Part shown: positions 11,865-24,079 of the stretch, in pieces
How the letters are laid out: each line of letters opens with the position of its first letter
How positions within the stretch are numbered: the stretch's first letter is position 1
Assembly: GCA_030685235.1 (NCBI GenBank)
Contig: MU839092.1
Span: 360,275 to 424,274 of the forward strand
Direction: 5' to 3'
Length of the DNA stretch: 64,000 nucleotides
Source: Copromyces sp. CBS 386.78
Lineage: Eukaryota > Ascomycota > Sordariomycetes > Sordariales > Sordariaceae
Notes under the pieces: model-generated
Databases searched by the model: none
The model's input: the letters and a program-made list of their open reading frames with translations, nothing else
Told to the model about the DNA's origin: nothing
Translations under genes and position numbers: made by a program

Positions 11865-14331
11865 TAGTGTTCGATAGGAACCGAAAAAATGACATTCTTT
11901 CCATACATTTCAAACTTTCGAAAATTACGCTAATTCAAGGTCTGTGCTCGTGCCCGTGCACCTTATCCACTAGAATTAGAAAAATCTTTTTATCTCTATT
12001 AACGATACCTTTTATAATAAACCGACCAGTACCTTAGAATCCCCTTATCGCTGCTAGTATGCCCCTAATCCGTTAAGCTTGTAATGAGGGTATTTATAGG
12101 GAGTTCAACCTTCGCGATAAAGTTAGGCGTAATACTTAGATCGTATTTTACCGCTATTGCGAGTAGTATTAAATAGTTAATATTACCCGGTTGCGGTCTT
12201 ATTTCGACGATTGCGCGGGGTATTAAATTTATCGTATAAACTAATAATTCTAAGATCGCGACGATATTCGTCGCTATACCGTAGTACTTAGTAATAACTA
12301 GAGGAAAAAGATCGACTAGTATATTGCTAAAACTATACTATTTTTTAACCGCCCTTTCAACCTATTTAAAGGATCCCCTATAAGGGTATTTCTCTATGCC
12401 CTCGTTCTAGTATATATACCCTCCAATGCTAGCTTTCTCGTAAACGAATAGCTCCCCCTCATTTATTAATAGATAAAGGAGTAGATTTTTACGTAGTACG
12501 TTGCCGTATTATTATATATTAATGTATTTTTTAATAAGTTAAACGATTATTTTGGCAGGCGGATTATTAATATTTCTATTTCCTACCCGCTTAGTAATAT
12601 ATTTTTTTTCTAGTGTAATAAGTATATAGGGTCTACTGAACATACTTTTATAAATTTCGCCGGCATTATTTCTAGGATTTATAATGAGATTACTAATATC
12701 CTTACTAGAATTAACGTTTTTATTACTAATATTTATAATTTTGCCCGGCGAGCGATATACGAGCTTACTACCTATAACCGTTTTAGAAGTTCCTTTATTG
12801 TCCTATATAATTCGTATTCCTTCTAGTTATTTATAAAGGATATAATCAGTTTACAACCGTTTAAAGTATTAAGCTAGTAAGTTAATACTATCGTTAATTA
12901 CTTTTGTACTTCCAAATTGCAATTCGCGTAGTTAAGGGGATTTATAATAGAATTCTATAGTAAGATTATTAATATTTTAGTAAGGTTAGTTAACAATCTC
13001 ACTATTATTTATTATATACTATAAATTAATTAAATTAATATAATTACCCGATAGGGGTTGTAATATAGATTTATATGTTTAATTTAATATGTTAAACTTG
13101 TATTATAGGTATTTGTACGCGATGTACGGTATTATGGTTAGGCCCCCTATTAGGAAGTTCCCCGCGGTAACGACGGCTACGAACCGATCCGATTTATATA
13201 GGTTATTAAGGTTATCGAGGACCTTTATTTCTAATATAGTTTCGATATTTTTAAAAGGTTTATAGAACCTCTTTATAAAGCCTAATTATTATTAGAAATA
13301 AACCGTTCAATTATTGGTTATATTATTTTTAAATAGATTTCAATTTAGTAGGCCTAGGTTTAATTACGTTACTTTATCGGCGCTATTGACTTTTAGGAAT
13401 TCGAGCGCTTTTATATATTAAGAAGGATTAAGTAGTTAATTCTTATTAATTAGTTGGGGTTCTTTTTATACCCTCTTATTACTTAAGAGGTATTTATTAA
13501 CATTACCCCGCTTATTTATAACGTTATTAGTATAGTTATCGATTATTTAAAATAGTATACTTTTATATTAGGGCATTATATTATAGAGGTTTAATTAATC
13601 GAAGATTTCTTGGCGTTTCGAATCTATAATAGTATTTACGTACTTTACGGTAACGTTTAGAATTATAATAATATAGAGCTTCGTTATTTCTAGAATATAT
13701 TATAAGATAGCGGTTCTCTTATCGCCCCCCTTATTGTAAGGGTATTCGGAATTCTAGCTAATAGCGTACCCTATAAGAGAGCTTTTTCCGCTATGAATTT
13801 TCTAGAGAATCCTAGGCGTAACCGCCTTATTGCCGAGAAGATAGATATAGTAACCTTCGTCTATATAAACGGTAAGAAGTTCTATAATTTCGAATAATTC
13901 TTTACCGGGCTTTCCGTAGTTTAAAGAAACGAGTTGCTGGCGGATATCGAGGAGTAGTTGTATAATTATATGTAGGAAGGCTTTATTGAAGGGATTTAAG
14001 GCGTTAATATTAATGGGGGAGGGGAGGAGTAGCCTCTTAAACGAGGTTATTGCTATGCGAATCGAGGTGGCTAGAGTAGTATAGTTAATAAAATCTAATA
14101 AACCCAATCAAGTATAGTAAAACTAGTAAAATTCGATCAATCTAATTATCCATATAATAATAGATTTGGTACGTTGGGGGGTGCTAGGGTGGGCTCTGGG
14201 CATTACTGTGCCCTGTTATATTACGTGTACAGGCACGTGAGCTGGTAAGCATGAAAAAATGCTCATTTTTTCTTGAAACTGACGGTAAATTTCGTAACTG
14301 ACAACGGACAGGTCAGACCGATCGATCACTA
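11865..14331 (+). mobile_element. hAT-family DNA transposon, 2467 bp, RIP-degraded
   Basis: The element is bounded by imperfect terminal inverted repeats, TAGTGTTCGATAGG at 11865-11878 and the complement of TAGTGATCGATCGG at 14318-14331 (12 of 14 positions match). It is flanked by the exact 8-bp duplication TACACTAG. The interior carries one degraded transposase on the plus strand. The first 90 bp or so and the last 170 bp keep normal CpA/TpG content, while the interior is stripped of them, so RIP stopped short of both ends. No intact transposase remains, so any movement would need an enzyme supplied from elsewhere. Confidence 0.92.
12000..14070 (+). pseudogene. hAT transposase, multiply interrupted
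   Basis: The C-terminal hAT dimerisation region is clear at 13781-13893. It reads AFSAMNFLENPRRNRLIAEK, followed by a V-T-F-V-Y-I-N block, matching the fungal hAT C-terminus in which the RRNRL motif is diagnostic. Continuing the same frame gives TAA/TAG stops at CAA/CAG-type positions. Near 12080-12250 a degraded stretch with W/C/H-poor remnants sits where a BED-type zinc finger would be expected, but its cysteines cannot be verified. Start and end are approximate because the frame is broken throughout. Confidence 0.8.
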
Positions 14332-14339
14332 TACACTAG
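14332..14339. repeat. Right target-site duplication of hAT element (TACACTAG)
   Basis: Exact copy of the octamer at 11857-11864, immediately after the right terminal inverted repeat. Confidence 0.93.
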
Positions 14340-15539
14340 AGACATGCACACACACGCTCACACTGTATCTCAATCGTTCTAGCCCCCTTTTGGGACAACA
14401 GCCCCGCCCCCTCGTCCCGTCCGGCCGCCCTACAGCTGCATGAGGAAAAGAAGGCCTGAAGAACAAAAGAAGAAGAAAGGTGAAAGCAGAGAATGCAGTG
14501 AGGGCCGGCCTCCATGTTCCTCCATGCCGTGCCCGGCGACTCGACCCAACTGCAGGCCTTCACTGACAGTTCCTCCTGTGCTTCCACTTCCATTTCTTGC
14601 ATATGGAACCCCTGAACCCGCCCGGAATGACAATCTTGTAACACCAAAATTTTTGTCACCCCAACAACTCCCCAAGAGCCCATGTTGGGTAAGAGATCTG
14701 AATGGGAATCTTATCACATCTCTAGGGAAATGAGTTCTTTACTTGTTGGAATTTTCGTTCTGAACAAACACTCACCCTCTCATGAATCGGATATCACCTA
14801 GCGTATTCCTACACTTCTACTAGCCTATACCATCATCAACCTCCGCGTCGATCGACGAAGGGCAATCATATTGTTTCTCTTTTGGCCGAGGTCATGTCTA
14901 GAATTCGACGAAGGATGAAAAGATGACAAAGCCATTGACAGTTAGCGATTTTGTGACGTGTATGCTCATGTGGAAGGCCTCCTCCCTAAACACTGGGAAA
15001 CTTGAAACACAGACAATCAACTCGTATGCATGCAGCCACTTCTCCGCCTCCTGCATCTGCTTCAGAGGGGTCGAAGTGAACGGCACTGAGGTTCTATGAA
15101 ATGTCCCAGGTATTAATCGCCTATGAACCGGGGTGATGGTGCACATTCGCATATGAAAAAATCACCTGCAAATAAAATATGAGGATAGCAAGGGCACAAA
15201 TAACATGGAAGTAACGCCGAAGTAAAGGGGAGGAAGATATTCTCTTAGCATAGCACAAACGACTCAAAAAAGACTGGCTTGGTAAATAAACAACCCCAAT
15301 GCTCCTGCTTCACTCCCAGCATACACATGTCCCCTATCTTATGCGTCACCGTGTCCTCGGCTGTCAAAATACAGCATGAAGGCCAGGTCTTCACTCCAAT
15401 CCATCAATCCCTTCCCAAAGTCTCTCACTGCCCGTCGGCTCAAAATAAAATCCCAAGATAAGAAACGGGATCAAACGTAGTATAACCCCGAATATCTTAG
15501 CTTAAGGCCAGAACCTGCAGCTAGTAGCCTCGGAGGACC
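14340..15539. other. Intergenic, no supported gene
   Basis: GC-normal sequence between the hAT insertion and the 3' end of the PP2C gene. Only short overlapping frames on both strands with no recognisable domain are present. The right part is the likely 3' UTR and terminator region of the minus-strand phosphatase gene. Confidence 0.6.
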
Positions 15540-17490
15540 CTACACGTCCGACTGCTTCTTCGTTTCAGGCACCGAATCCAACTCCATTGCCGTCACGGAA
15601 CCGTCCGGGGTCGCTTCCGGAGAGTCGTGGATGATGACTGGCTCTTCTTCTACAGAGCCCTCGATCGTAGTAGGGACGAATGGCTTCTTTCCGTCCTCGA
15701 TGGGTGTGGCGATGGGTGTGGGGTCGTGACCGCGACCAAAGTTGCTCGCCGATATCCCAACCGCCGGTGTGCTGCCCTCCGCAATCTTCTGCTTAGTTGC
15801 CGTGACAATCTTCTCCGTCTCGGTAACCGTACCCGCAGCCGTAGTTGCGTCGCCCTCGACGCCAATGGCGTTGTCCTTGTTGTTCTGGTTCTCAAGCAGG
15901 GCTTGTTTGTCGAATCGGACAATCATGCATGAGAGGTTGTCGGTGCTGAAGCGAGACAGAGCATGATCGACCAGTTTCTTGGCGGCAATCACCGGTTCCT
16001 GGATGTCGCGCACAAGATCGACTGCTTCCTGATCCGAGCAAACATCCCAAAGCTGTAAAAGGTTGTCAGTCTGTGTTGTGTATCTTCAGGCCCAGTGGGG
16101 AAAGGTCGATAGCAAGGCTGCAGCGATCACTTACACCATCGCAAGCAATAATCATAAACTCGTCCCATTCCGGTTGGATAACCGTCTCCGTGGTATAAGG
16201 ATGACCAGTAACGAGGTCTTTGATATAAGTGTCACCAAGAGCTCGGGTGACAGCAAGGACTCCGTTCACGCGGTTGTTCAGGATCAGACCTCCAGCGTTT
16301 GCTATACGCTTGCCCTCATTCTCATCGCTGCCTTTGTGGTCATATGACAGGCGCAACGCCTTGCCAGAGCGACAGAGGACAATGCGAGCATCTCCCACAT
16401 TGGCTGTATAGAGCACCCGCTGTCTTGTAGCAGAATTCTTCAACTTGGCGTGTGTAGCTTCCGGGATGGAAGAATTGGGGCTTTTCTCGGACTGCCCATC
16501 CTCCACCTTGAGAGCATCCTCAGTGGCCTTGACAACCGCGGGGGCGATAGCCTGAGAGCCGGTCGCCGACTGGTTACTCGGGACTCGGTCCTCCCAGCGC
16601 AGCACCGCAACGGCGGCCGTGCAACCACTATTCTTAAGCGGAAGCGCTTCTAGCTCGGCGTCCACGGTGGTAAAAGTTTGATCAAGGAGTTCCGGTATAG
16701 GAGCATTTGGGTTCTTCTTGATAATATCTTCAAGGATAATGTGGAGCTTCTTGCCACACCAGTCAGCAGCAAAGGTGCCAGCATGGCCATCGAAAATAGC
16801 AAAGTAGCCATTGTCCGTCTCCATCATGTCTGCGTTCTGGCTGGCGGGACTACTACTGCGCTTCTCATGTGATTCGTCCGCCGATTTTGATTGCTTCTGG
16901 GCCGAGCCCTCGGCGCCCAAGACAGGGGCAGGAGTGTGAAGGAAGTTGTAGAGGAAAGCATGTGTATCTTCCATGGTACGTCTGCACTTCTTGTTGCGGT
17001 CCTCCCAGACACCAACCTTGAACGTGGAGCGCGGCCCGGGGAGCGATTCACCAGCGGCATTGTTGTGCTGGCCTTGAGGAACAGCAAGGGCCTGATCTTG
17101 CTTGCCGAGCTTTTGCAAGGAAGTCTGATTAGAGTTCTTGGAGTCAGTACTCATATCACCGCTGTTACGGTTCGCAACTTGAGTAAACAGAGTGTTTTTG
17201 GCTTGGGCAATCAGGCTGCTGGCTCTACCGCTCACCCCACTGCTCCGCTTCTTCTTGCTGTCCGACGAGCTACCAGCGCTCGGTGGACTCCCGTTGCCGG
17301 TCGAAGTGTCGCCGGCGGCGGATTGATTGATGGACTTGATAGATTTCGGGGACGCGTCTCCGTTGCCGGGCGCCTCCTTCTCGGGGGAGGGCGACTTGCT
17401 GCTCGACCTATCCTTTCCACTGCTGCCTGAATCTGAAGCGGACCCGCTCACGGACTTGGAGGCGGCGGAGCTGGAACCGCCGCCGAACAT
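15540..17490 (-). CDS. PTC1: Protein phosphatase 2C, Ptc1-type (622 aa, 2 exons)
   Basis: A metal-dependent Ser/Thr phosphatase of the PPM/PP2C family. In yeast, Ptc1 dephosphorylates MAP kinases of the osmotic (HOG) and cell-wall pathways; that role here is by homology. Exon 1 is 17490-16135 (452 codons) and exon 2 is 16052-15540. The 82-bp intron (16053-16134) has GTAAGT and ACAG ends, and joining gives the canonical block [18 protein letters not shown]. Visible motifs are [10 protein letters not shown] (E174, D175), the metal site DGHAG (D234), [15 protein letters not shown], the GGLI-to-TRALGD block, the second metal site CDG (450-452) and [11 protein letters not shown]. The first 150 residues are serine-rich and low complexity, and the last 100 are acidic and variable. 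All catalytic aspartates appear intact. The start is the first ATG of the open frame. Confidence 0.95.
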
Positions 17491-19593
17491 CCTATTCAGC
17501 AGGCCTCCTTGGGAGGAGAGACTGCGACGCTTGTTGCCTGCCAGGTTGGTCGTGGGGGGGGTGGGTGAGGGCGCGAGGCGTTGCGAGAAGTTGCCGTACT
17601 AAAAGGACGGTCTGCTGAGAAGTGCGGTCGCGAGTAGGAACAGCGTCTGTATTGTAGCAGTTGTTGGGGACTTATGCGCATTCGTTGCGCTGTCCGATAG
17701 GAAGTGAGGGCGTCGATGTGGTTAACAAAGAACCCAGGGAGAAGCTGAAAGTTGTTGCAGGAAGGCTGGAGTAGATTTGATAGGTATTCGTTGAATGGAG
17801 CTGATGCAATGGCGGGAGATTCGCGAAAGGTTGAAAGGCAGAAGGGAGGGGTCTGGTGACAGGCTCTGGTGCACCACTCTGAGATGATGTAATGCCAGTC
17901 CAGGTTCGAAGAGACCGGGCACTGCTCTTCAGGGCGCGCGCTGCACAACAGTGACGGCGGGAGCAGGAAGGTCGATGGCGCACAGGGGCACCTGGGAGGT
18001 TATTCGGGGTGGAGAGCTCGAGTTACAAGGAAGGAGCAAGCACTGGAGTGCAGTTGTCCAGGGAGCCAGGGAGTCAGGCAGAGAGATGTGGATGACGAAA
18101 ACGGCAAGAACGACAATCAGAACAACACGGTCGGACCAAAGCTGCAAGTGCTCAGCGTTGCGTTCAGGGAGAGCAACCGCGGGAGAGAAAGAGAGGCTTA
18201 AGTTGACTGCAGTGACACAAGAGTCGAGGTTTGTCCTCTGCAGCCTGAAAAGTGCGGATGAAGAGGCTTCGACTGCAACCTGGATGTCGTCCATCGGGAT
18301 GAAAAGGTCGAAGTGCCCGTGAGTGTCGAGGCCCAAGCTCAACATGCGGTGTTGGTCTCGCGCCTGTGATTTGTTGACCGCCTTACAAGCTCCTGCGCAT
18401 CCACTTCAGGGTGCCCGCCCGGGCCTGACAATGGAACATACCTACTACGGTAAAGTGGATGCTTCAGGTCCATCAGGCTCCAGTTCCGCCTTCCGCCGTC
18501 CCTCAGAGGGCACGACCTGAAGGGACCCTGAGGCCCTTCTGAAATCGGGGACCTTACAGGCGCCAGTAGGGAAAGCTTGGTGTGACAGTGCAGCCCAAAA
18601 AGTGGGGTACTGTATTGCTTAATTCCACTTGACATGCACGGTGTTTTGCAGAGCTTCCCGTCACCTTCAAAGGCTGAGGTCATGTAGAACCTAGTGTATT
18701 ACTCTACCTTGCCAGGGCACACGCTCATTCTCTCATTATTTTAGTACGTGGTGTAAAGATGTACCTAAGGTACCCGTGGGACACTCGGGAACTTCGCCTC
18801 TTCTTTGTGGGCTTACAAAGACCTACCTAGTGGTAGTCATGACACTGCGCGTGGTGGCGCCAGGAAGGCACAGAAAGGCACCGAACGGGCAGCCACGATG
18901 TTCCAGACAGCCACTTCTAGGCGCGGGGTGATGCAGGTGCTGTGCCCTGACTGCTACATTCATCAGGGGCGACCGTCTCATCTCACGCTCACTGCAACCG
19001 CTGAGGAAACGGGATTGTCAATCGACACTTCACTTCGCGTGCCATTTTGTTAGCATATTCGCGACCGATAACGTACCTATATAACTTCGTTGTCAGCAAG
19101 GCTATTACGTGACTTTACTTCGGTTCGTCAAGTTCCTCAACTCTTATGCAAGACGTATGGATCCTCCCTACTTAAGTACCGTCTAGTCTTGACATTGTCA
19201 GCTCGTATGATAACTGCTTTTCGGACCACAGACTGTTGAACACTATTCGACATGACAAAGCGGGATGAGGAGGTTAGTAGGTAGTCGCGCGATCTGCACC
19301 GTGCATGAAACTCGGCCCAACGAGCCAACCACGGAAGAAGTATCATGCTCTCATGAGAATACCAGCTCACCACCTAACCATTAACAGCCCAGCCAACCCA
19401 TCTTACGCCTAAAACGCCCGCAGTCTTGCTGCATTCATGTGTGCTCATATTGCCACCTCTTTGCGAGTAGGCCCATAAAGCCTATATCGCCCTTTCAGAG
19501 GCTCGGAAGGAAGGAGAAGCGTGAGCACCTGTGTCCAAGTCCAGCCCTTTCTACAGCTTCCTGTATCTGACTCCCAAGTTCATCGCAGGTCGT
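17491..19593. other. Intergenic: promoter of the PP2C gene and 3' flank of VPS2
   Basis: About 2.1 kb with no supported gene. The first 500 bp or so should hold the promoter and 5' UTR of the minus-strand PP2C gene. The rest has only short frames on both strands without domains. It has normal base composition and no sign of RIP. Confidence 0.55.
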
Positions 19594-20464
19594 TCATCGT
19601 CTCAGACTGTCCAATCTTGCCTGCAAATCGTCGTCGCCTGGGTCGGCCCCACCACCACCACCACCAACTGCTTGGGCAACTTTGTTCTCCGGAACACCAG
19701 CCGCAACCTGTAATCCCGACGGCGTCTCGCCCATCTGGTAAAAAGCATGTTAGCAACATGATCTTGATGCGAATACAACCGAACAGCCTTACCGCTTGAC
19801 TGAGATCCACGCCGATCTCCTCCAACACTTGTTCTACAACCTCATCACCCTCTTCTTCGAGACCCATATCCATTGCATCGTCAATGGCATCATCCATCAT
19901 CTCTTGTCGCTGTTCCATAATGTCGTTCTCGCGTTCGAACTCCATGGCTATACGTTGCAACGAGGGTAGGTTCATTGTGCGGTTCATGCTTCCGAGAGCC
20001 ATTGTCGCGCCCTTCATGGCTTGCATCATCTGCTCGTTCGTGCGGTATGTCTAGGATACGGTTACCGTCAGTTGGACCAGTCATCCGTATATTGGTGGGG
20101 ATGTAGCACTCACTTGTAAGCGGAGCGAGATCTTTTGGAGTTGACTCCTCATGCTGTAGAACTTCTCGATGTATCGTCGTGTCCGCACCAAATCCTTGGC
20201 CTGGATTTTGCAGGCGCCCATCTGACCTTTCTGGGCGCTCTGGCGAATCTGGGAGACAAGTGTCTTTTCTTGCTTCTCGAGCTTAACGCGCTGTTGGTCG
20301 AGTTCCCGGATGGCCTTGTCGAGGAGTCGCTGGTTTTTGCGAAGACGCTCGGCGGGCGTCATACGCTTGCCGAAAGCCCATTCCAGCACCTTGGTCGTAG
20401 AGACATGGTGTTAGCTGTGCGCGGACTGGATGCGCATCGACAGACGACGGAAACTCACGTTCAT
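19594..20464 (-). CDS. VPS2: ESCRT-III subunit Vps2/CHMP2 (226 aa, 4 exons)
   Basis: A core subunit of the ESCRT-III filament on endosomal membranes, needed for multivesicular-body sorting and recruitment of the Vps4 AAA-ATPase. Exon 1 is only ATGAAC (20464-20459). Exon 2 is 20389-20114, exon 3 is 20050-19793 and exon 4 is 19734-19594. The introns are 69, 63 and 58 bp, with GTGAGT, GTGAGT and GTAAGG donors and visible CTAAC or CTGAC branch sites. The protein opens with a short amphipathic membrane-binding start (MNVLEWAFGKR), then the basic coiled-coil helical hairpin with QKGQMGACKIQAKDL, an acidic helix (DDAIDDAMDMGLEEEGDEV), a glycine-rich linker and a C-terminal MIM1 motif, DDDLQARLDSLRR, that binds the Vps4 MIT domain. 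Length fits the family (yeast Vps2 has 232 residues). All exon joins keep frame. Confidence 0.95.
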
Positions 20465-21245
20465 GTTGCTGGCGGTGGTGGTGGTAATCGATAGCTAAGA
20501 TGTGTGGAGAGAAGTGCTGGATGGCCGAATCTGGTGCCTCAGCAACACCCTACGTCGAGATGGAGGATGTTCGATGATCGGGAAGAAGTTGACCGTCCGC
20601 AAGTCGGCTTCGGAAGGTGTTGGGACTGAGAGCAGTTGGTTTGGCAGTTGCGCATTCGTTACTGTACCCTGCTGGATGATGCCAAGACCTAGACGCCAAG
20701 GTGCTCAATGCTGGAGCCTTGGTGGAGGCCGTGACGATAGCGAGCCCCAATCAGCCACAGAATGCGTGACCTCATCGCCGTTGATTAGCACAGTCAAGCC
20801 ACAAATGCCAGATAGCGTCAGCGATGTATCGGCCACGTTGTTCCCTTAACAGGACTAGCGGCCAATCATCAAAACATGAGACTGCCGACAGAATTCCGTA
20901 GCGTTCAATGCTCCGCTGAAATTCGACCTATCAATGCGGCCACTCCAAATGTCCCGCATGCCGGGCCCGCATGGGCCCCCGGCCCTGGGGGTTCAGGTTT
21001 GTGAGTGGAAGGTGGAGGAGGGCGACATGAACTCCTCCAATTTTTTGGATTTCTCATCCGTGACGCCCTAACCTGACACTAAACAGCCCACCACAGCCCA
21101 CCACAGCCCACCACAACCCACCACCACCCATCACCTACGAATCCGCTCAACCTCCGATCTCCCGCCCTCGATGCCCTTCTGATAAACGTCTCCTGCACGC
21201 ATCCGCTCGGTCCTCCCTCGACACCGCGACAATCCATCCGCGATC
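20465..21245. promoter_or_regulatory. Divergent promoter between VPS2 and FZO1
   Basis: A 781-bp spacer between two divergently transcribed starts (VPS2 leftward, FZO1 rightward), so it must hold both promoters and 5' UTRs. The FZO1-proximal part is C-rich and contains a 10-bp tandem repeat. I see no confident TATA box. Confidence 0.6.
21084..21130. repeat. Decamer tandem repeat (CCACAGCCCA), about 4.7 copies
   Basis: The ten-base unit ccacagccca repeats in tandem, with two later copies diverging to ccacaaccca and ccaccaccca. It lies about 115-160 bp upstream of the FZO1 start codon, in its promoter or 5' UTR. Confidence 0.9.
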
Positions 21246-24079
21246 ATGAGCCAGGATTATTTCCCGTCCAAGGGCAAGGCCCCCCAGCAACACGACGAGC
21301 ACGGCGAACCGCGTGAATTCGATGACGGCGCCGGACAACACCCGCAGGCCCCCGGAGCCCCGACCACGCCCGCGTACATGACCGTCGGTACCGGCTCGAC
21401 TTCCCAACATGCTGCCCGTCTTCAGGCCATGCTCGACAACGACTCCGGCTACGGCGGCAGCATCGCCGGTGACTCAAGGGCCCCTTCCCACTGGGACTCG
21501 GCTGTTCACCACGATAGCCCGCTACCAACTCCGACCACGGCCACCCACGATGAGGATGCCAACCGCCGTTCTCAGGCCGGCGCCGTACACCAGCTATGGT
21601 ACAACCAGCACCGCGTCACACTAGGCCGCTCCATCAACGCCGTTGTCGAGCTCCTCAAGAAGCTGCAGGAGATGAACGTGACATGGCCTGCGCATTATCC
21701 CTCCGTCCAGCGGGCTGCTCTCGACGAGCCCCACCACTATGGCGCACCGGCTCTGCATCGCTCTTCGACCATGGGCGCAGACTTCCCTCCGCCTCCATCC
21801 CCTCACTCGCTACGAAGATCCATGACAACCGTTGACGACCACGTCGAGCCCGAATCCAGCCGGGCTGCGGAAAGGAGGAACACCGGCTCGGAACCTCGAC
21901 TAGTTTCCCCACAGATTGCCCAAGAGTTCTCCGTCCTCAAGTTGGATCTTAATTTAGGTTCACTACACCAAGCCGATCTCGTACATTCGCTCCAGAAGGA
22001 GTCAGTGGCTTCTTTGCTCGATGGTAAAATTCGCTCCAGCATCAAACATCTTTACTCGTTGCGCGAGAGAATCGAGGATACGTCGAGCAAGGTTTTGGTC
22101 ACTGGTGATCTGAATGCGGGAAAGTCTACGTTTTGCAATGCTTTGCTCCGGCGGAAGGTCCTTCCTGAAGACCAACAACCCTGCACGAGTATCTTCTGCG
22201 AGGTCCTGGACGCAAGAGAAAATGGCGGAATTGAAGAGGTTCATGCAGTGCACAGGGATGCGATCTACGATCGTCACGACGAGGCCACCTACGATGTCTA
22301 TTCCCTGAAGGAGCTGGAGCGAATCGTTACCGATAACGAGACCTATCAACAATGCAAAATCTACATTCGGGATGTGCGGACTATCGACGAGTCTCTACTG
22401 AACAACGGTGTTGTCGACATTGCGCTCATTGATGCCCCCGGGTTGAACATGGACACTACGAAGACCACGGCCATCTTTGCGCGACAGGAGGAGATTGACG
22501 TTGTTGTTTTCGTTGTTTCCGCTACTAACCACTTTACGCAAACGGCCACCGAGTTCATTAGGGCCGCTGCTGCTGAAAAGGCTTACCTCTTTATTGTCGT
22601 CAACGGCTTCGACACCATTAGAGATAAGGAGCGTTGCCAGAAGCTCATCCTTAACCAAGTTAGGGGTCTGAGCCCTGCGACCCACAAGGAGGCGGATGAG
22701 CTGGTACACTTTGTCTCCAGTACTGCTATTCCCATGGCCCCATCGCCTCCAGGTGGTTCTTACGGAGGTGGATCAGGCAGCGCAAGCGGTGGCGGTCCGG
22801 GTGATGATGGCGATGACGATGATCCCAAGGGCAAGGGCAAGAAGAAGGAGATGGCTCGGGACTTTTCGAACCTTGAACAGTCTTTGCGGAGATTTGTCTT
22901 GGAGAAGCGGGCTCGCTCAAAGTTGGCACCGGCCAAGACCTACCTTACCAACATCTTGAACGACGTCCACGTACTTGCTACTGTCAACCAGGAAGTTGCT
23001 CAGTCAGAGTTCGACCGGATGAACCAGGAACTGCAGAAGCTTGAGCCAGAACTTGAGCGGAGCAAGCAGGCCAAGCAGGAGATTAGTGAGAAAGTTGACC
23101 AAACGATCGAGGAGACGTGCCAGGAAATTTACGAATATTCGCGTAACACGATCAGCAGCTCGATCGAACACGCCGGTGATGGCAACTTCGGAATCCCCTA
23201 CCCTGGTCTCTTCAGTGCGTTCGAGTATGCTGAGGAGCTCAAGGAGGCTATGCTTTCGCAGATTGCTGCCTCGGTTACTCAGTGTGAGGAGCACGCCAGA
23301 GCCAGGACCGTTGATGGTGTCAACATGATCAAGCAGCTCGGAATCATGCATTTGGGTAGCGAGTACACCGATCTGGCCTTCCGCCCCGATGTCATGTTCC
23401 GCCGCAAGAAGGATGCCCTTGCGCGCCAAGTCGACATTCCCACCGAGCTGTGGGATTTCGTCGACTGGTCTACCGTGCTTCAGAAGGAGGAGAAGGCCGG
23501 CATGGCACTTACCGTCGCTGGTGTCGTTGGCACAAGTGTGCTCAGCGGTTACAGTCAGATGAACCTTGCTCTTCGTGCAGCCCAGATCCTAGGCACCAGT
23601 AACATCCACCGCCTCATTATTCCTGGCTTGATTGCGGCCGGTAAGTCTGATTACTCTTGACCAGTTTTTAGTTTTTCTTTTGAGGGAGTATGCGCTAACT
23701 CAACTCGCCTACAGCCGTGGCAGCGACATACTACGTCCTGAACCAGATTCCTCACTCTCTTCCGCACCGTCTGAAGGAGAAGATCTCTACTCAGCTCGCC
23801 GCCATCGACTATGTTCACTCGAACAGCACTCGTATCTCCGGTTCGGTGCGGAAGGTCCTTCGTTTCCCCGCCGACTCCCTCCGTGTTGGCCTTCAGCGTT
23901 CCGTCGAGAAGCTTGACGGTCGCCGTAACGAAACTCTGCGCGTCAAGGCTGAGAGCGACGTTGCGCTCAAGTACTTCGCCAACCTCGTCCGCGAAAGCAG
24001 TCATCAGCGTCGGGTCGTCGAAGCTGTCGATCTTGATGGCCATCCTCCTGGTCTTGCCGGCATTGGAGGTTTCCACTAG
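21246..24079 (+). CDS. FZO1: Mitofusin Fzo1, mitochondrial outer-membrane fusion GTPase (919 aa, 2 exons)
   Basis: A dynamin-family GTPase anchored in the mitochondrial outer membrane that tethers and fuses mitochondria. Exon 1 is 21246-23640 and exon 2 is 23715-24079. The 74-bp intron has GTAAGT, a CTAAC branch site and TACAG; the join gives GLIAAAVAATYYVLNQ inside the second membrane segment. GTPase motifs are G1 GDLNAGKST at about residue 287, PCTS as G2, G3 DAPG at 396, and G4 NGFD at about 453 in place of the classical NKxD, as is usual for fungal Fzo1. Two hydrophobic segments follow (GMALTVAGVVGTSVLSG, then GLIAAAVAATYYVL), with a C-terminal heptad-repeat region facing the cytosol. A glycine/acidic low-complexity insert sits near residues 500-530. 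The first 200 residues are poorly ordered. Length is close to yeast Fzo1 (855). Confidence 0.96.

Noticed and set aside
13802..14107. 101-codon minus-strand frame in the hAT element
   Set aside because: The plus strand of the same bases encodes the diagnostic hAT C-terminus, so this is its antisense shadow.
15627..17430. Several plus-strand frames of 60-179 codons across the PP2C gene
   Set aside because: They are antisense to a gene with complete catalytic motifs and good splice sites.
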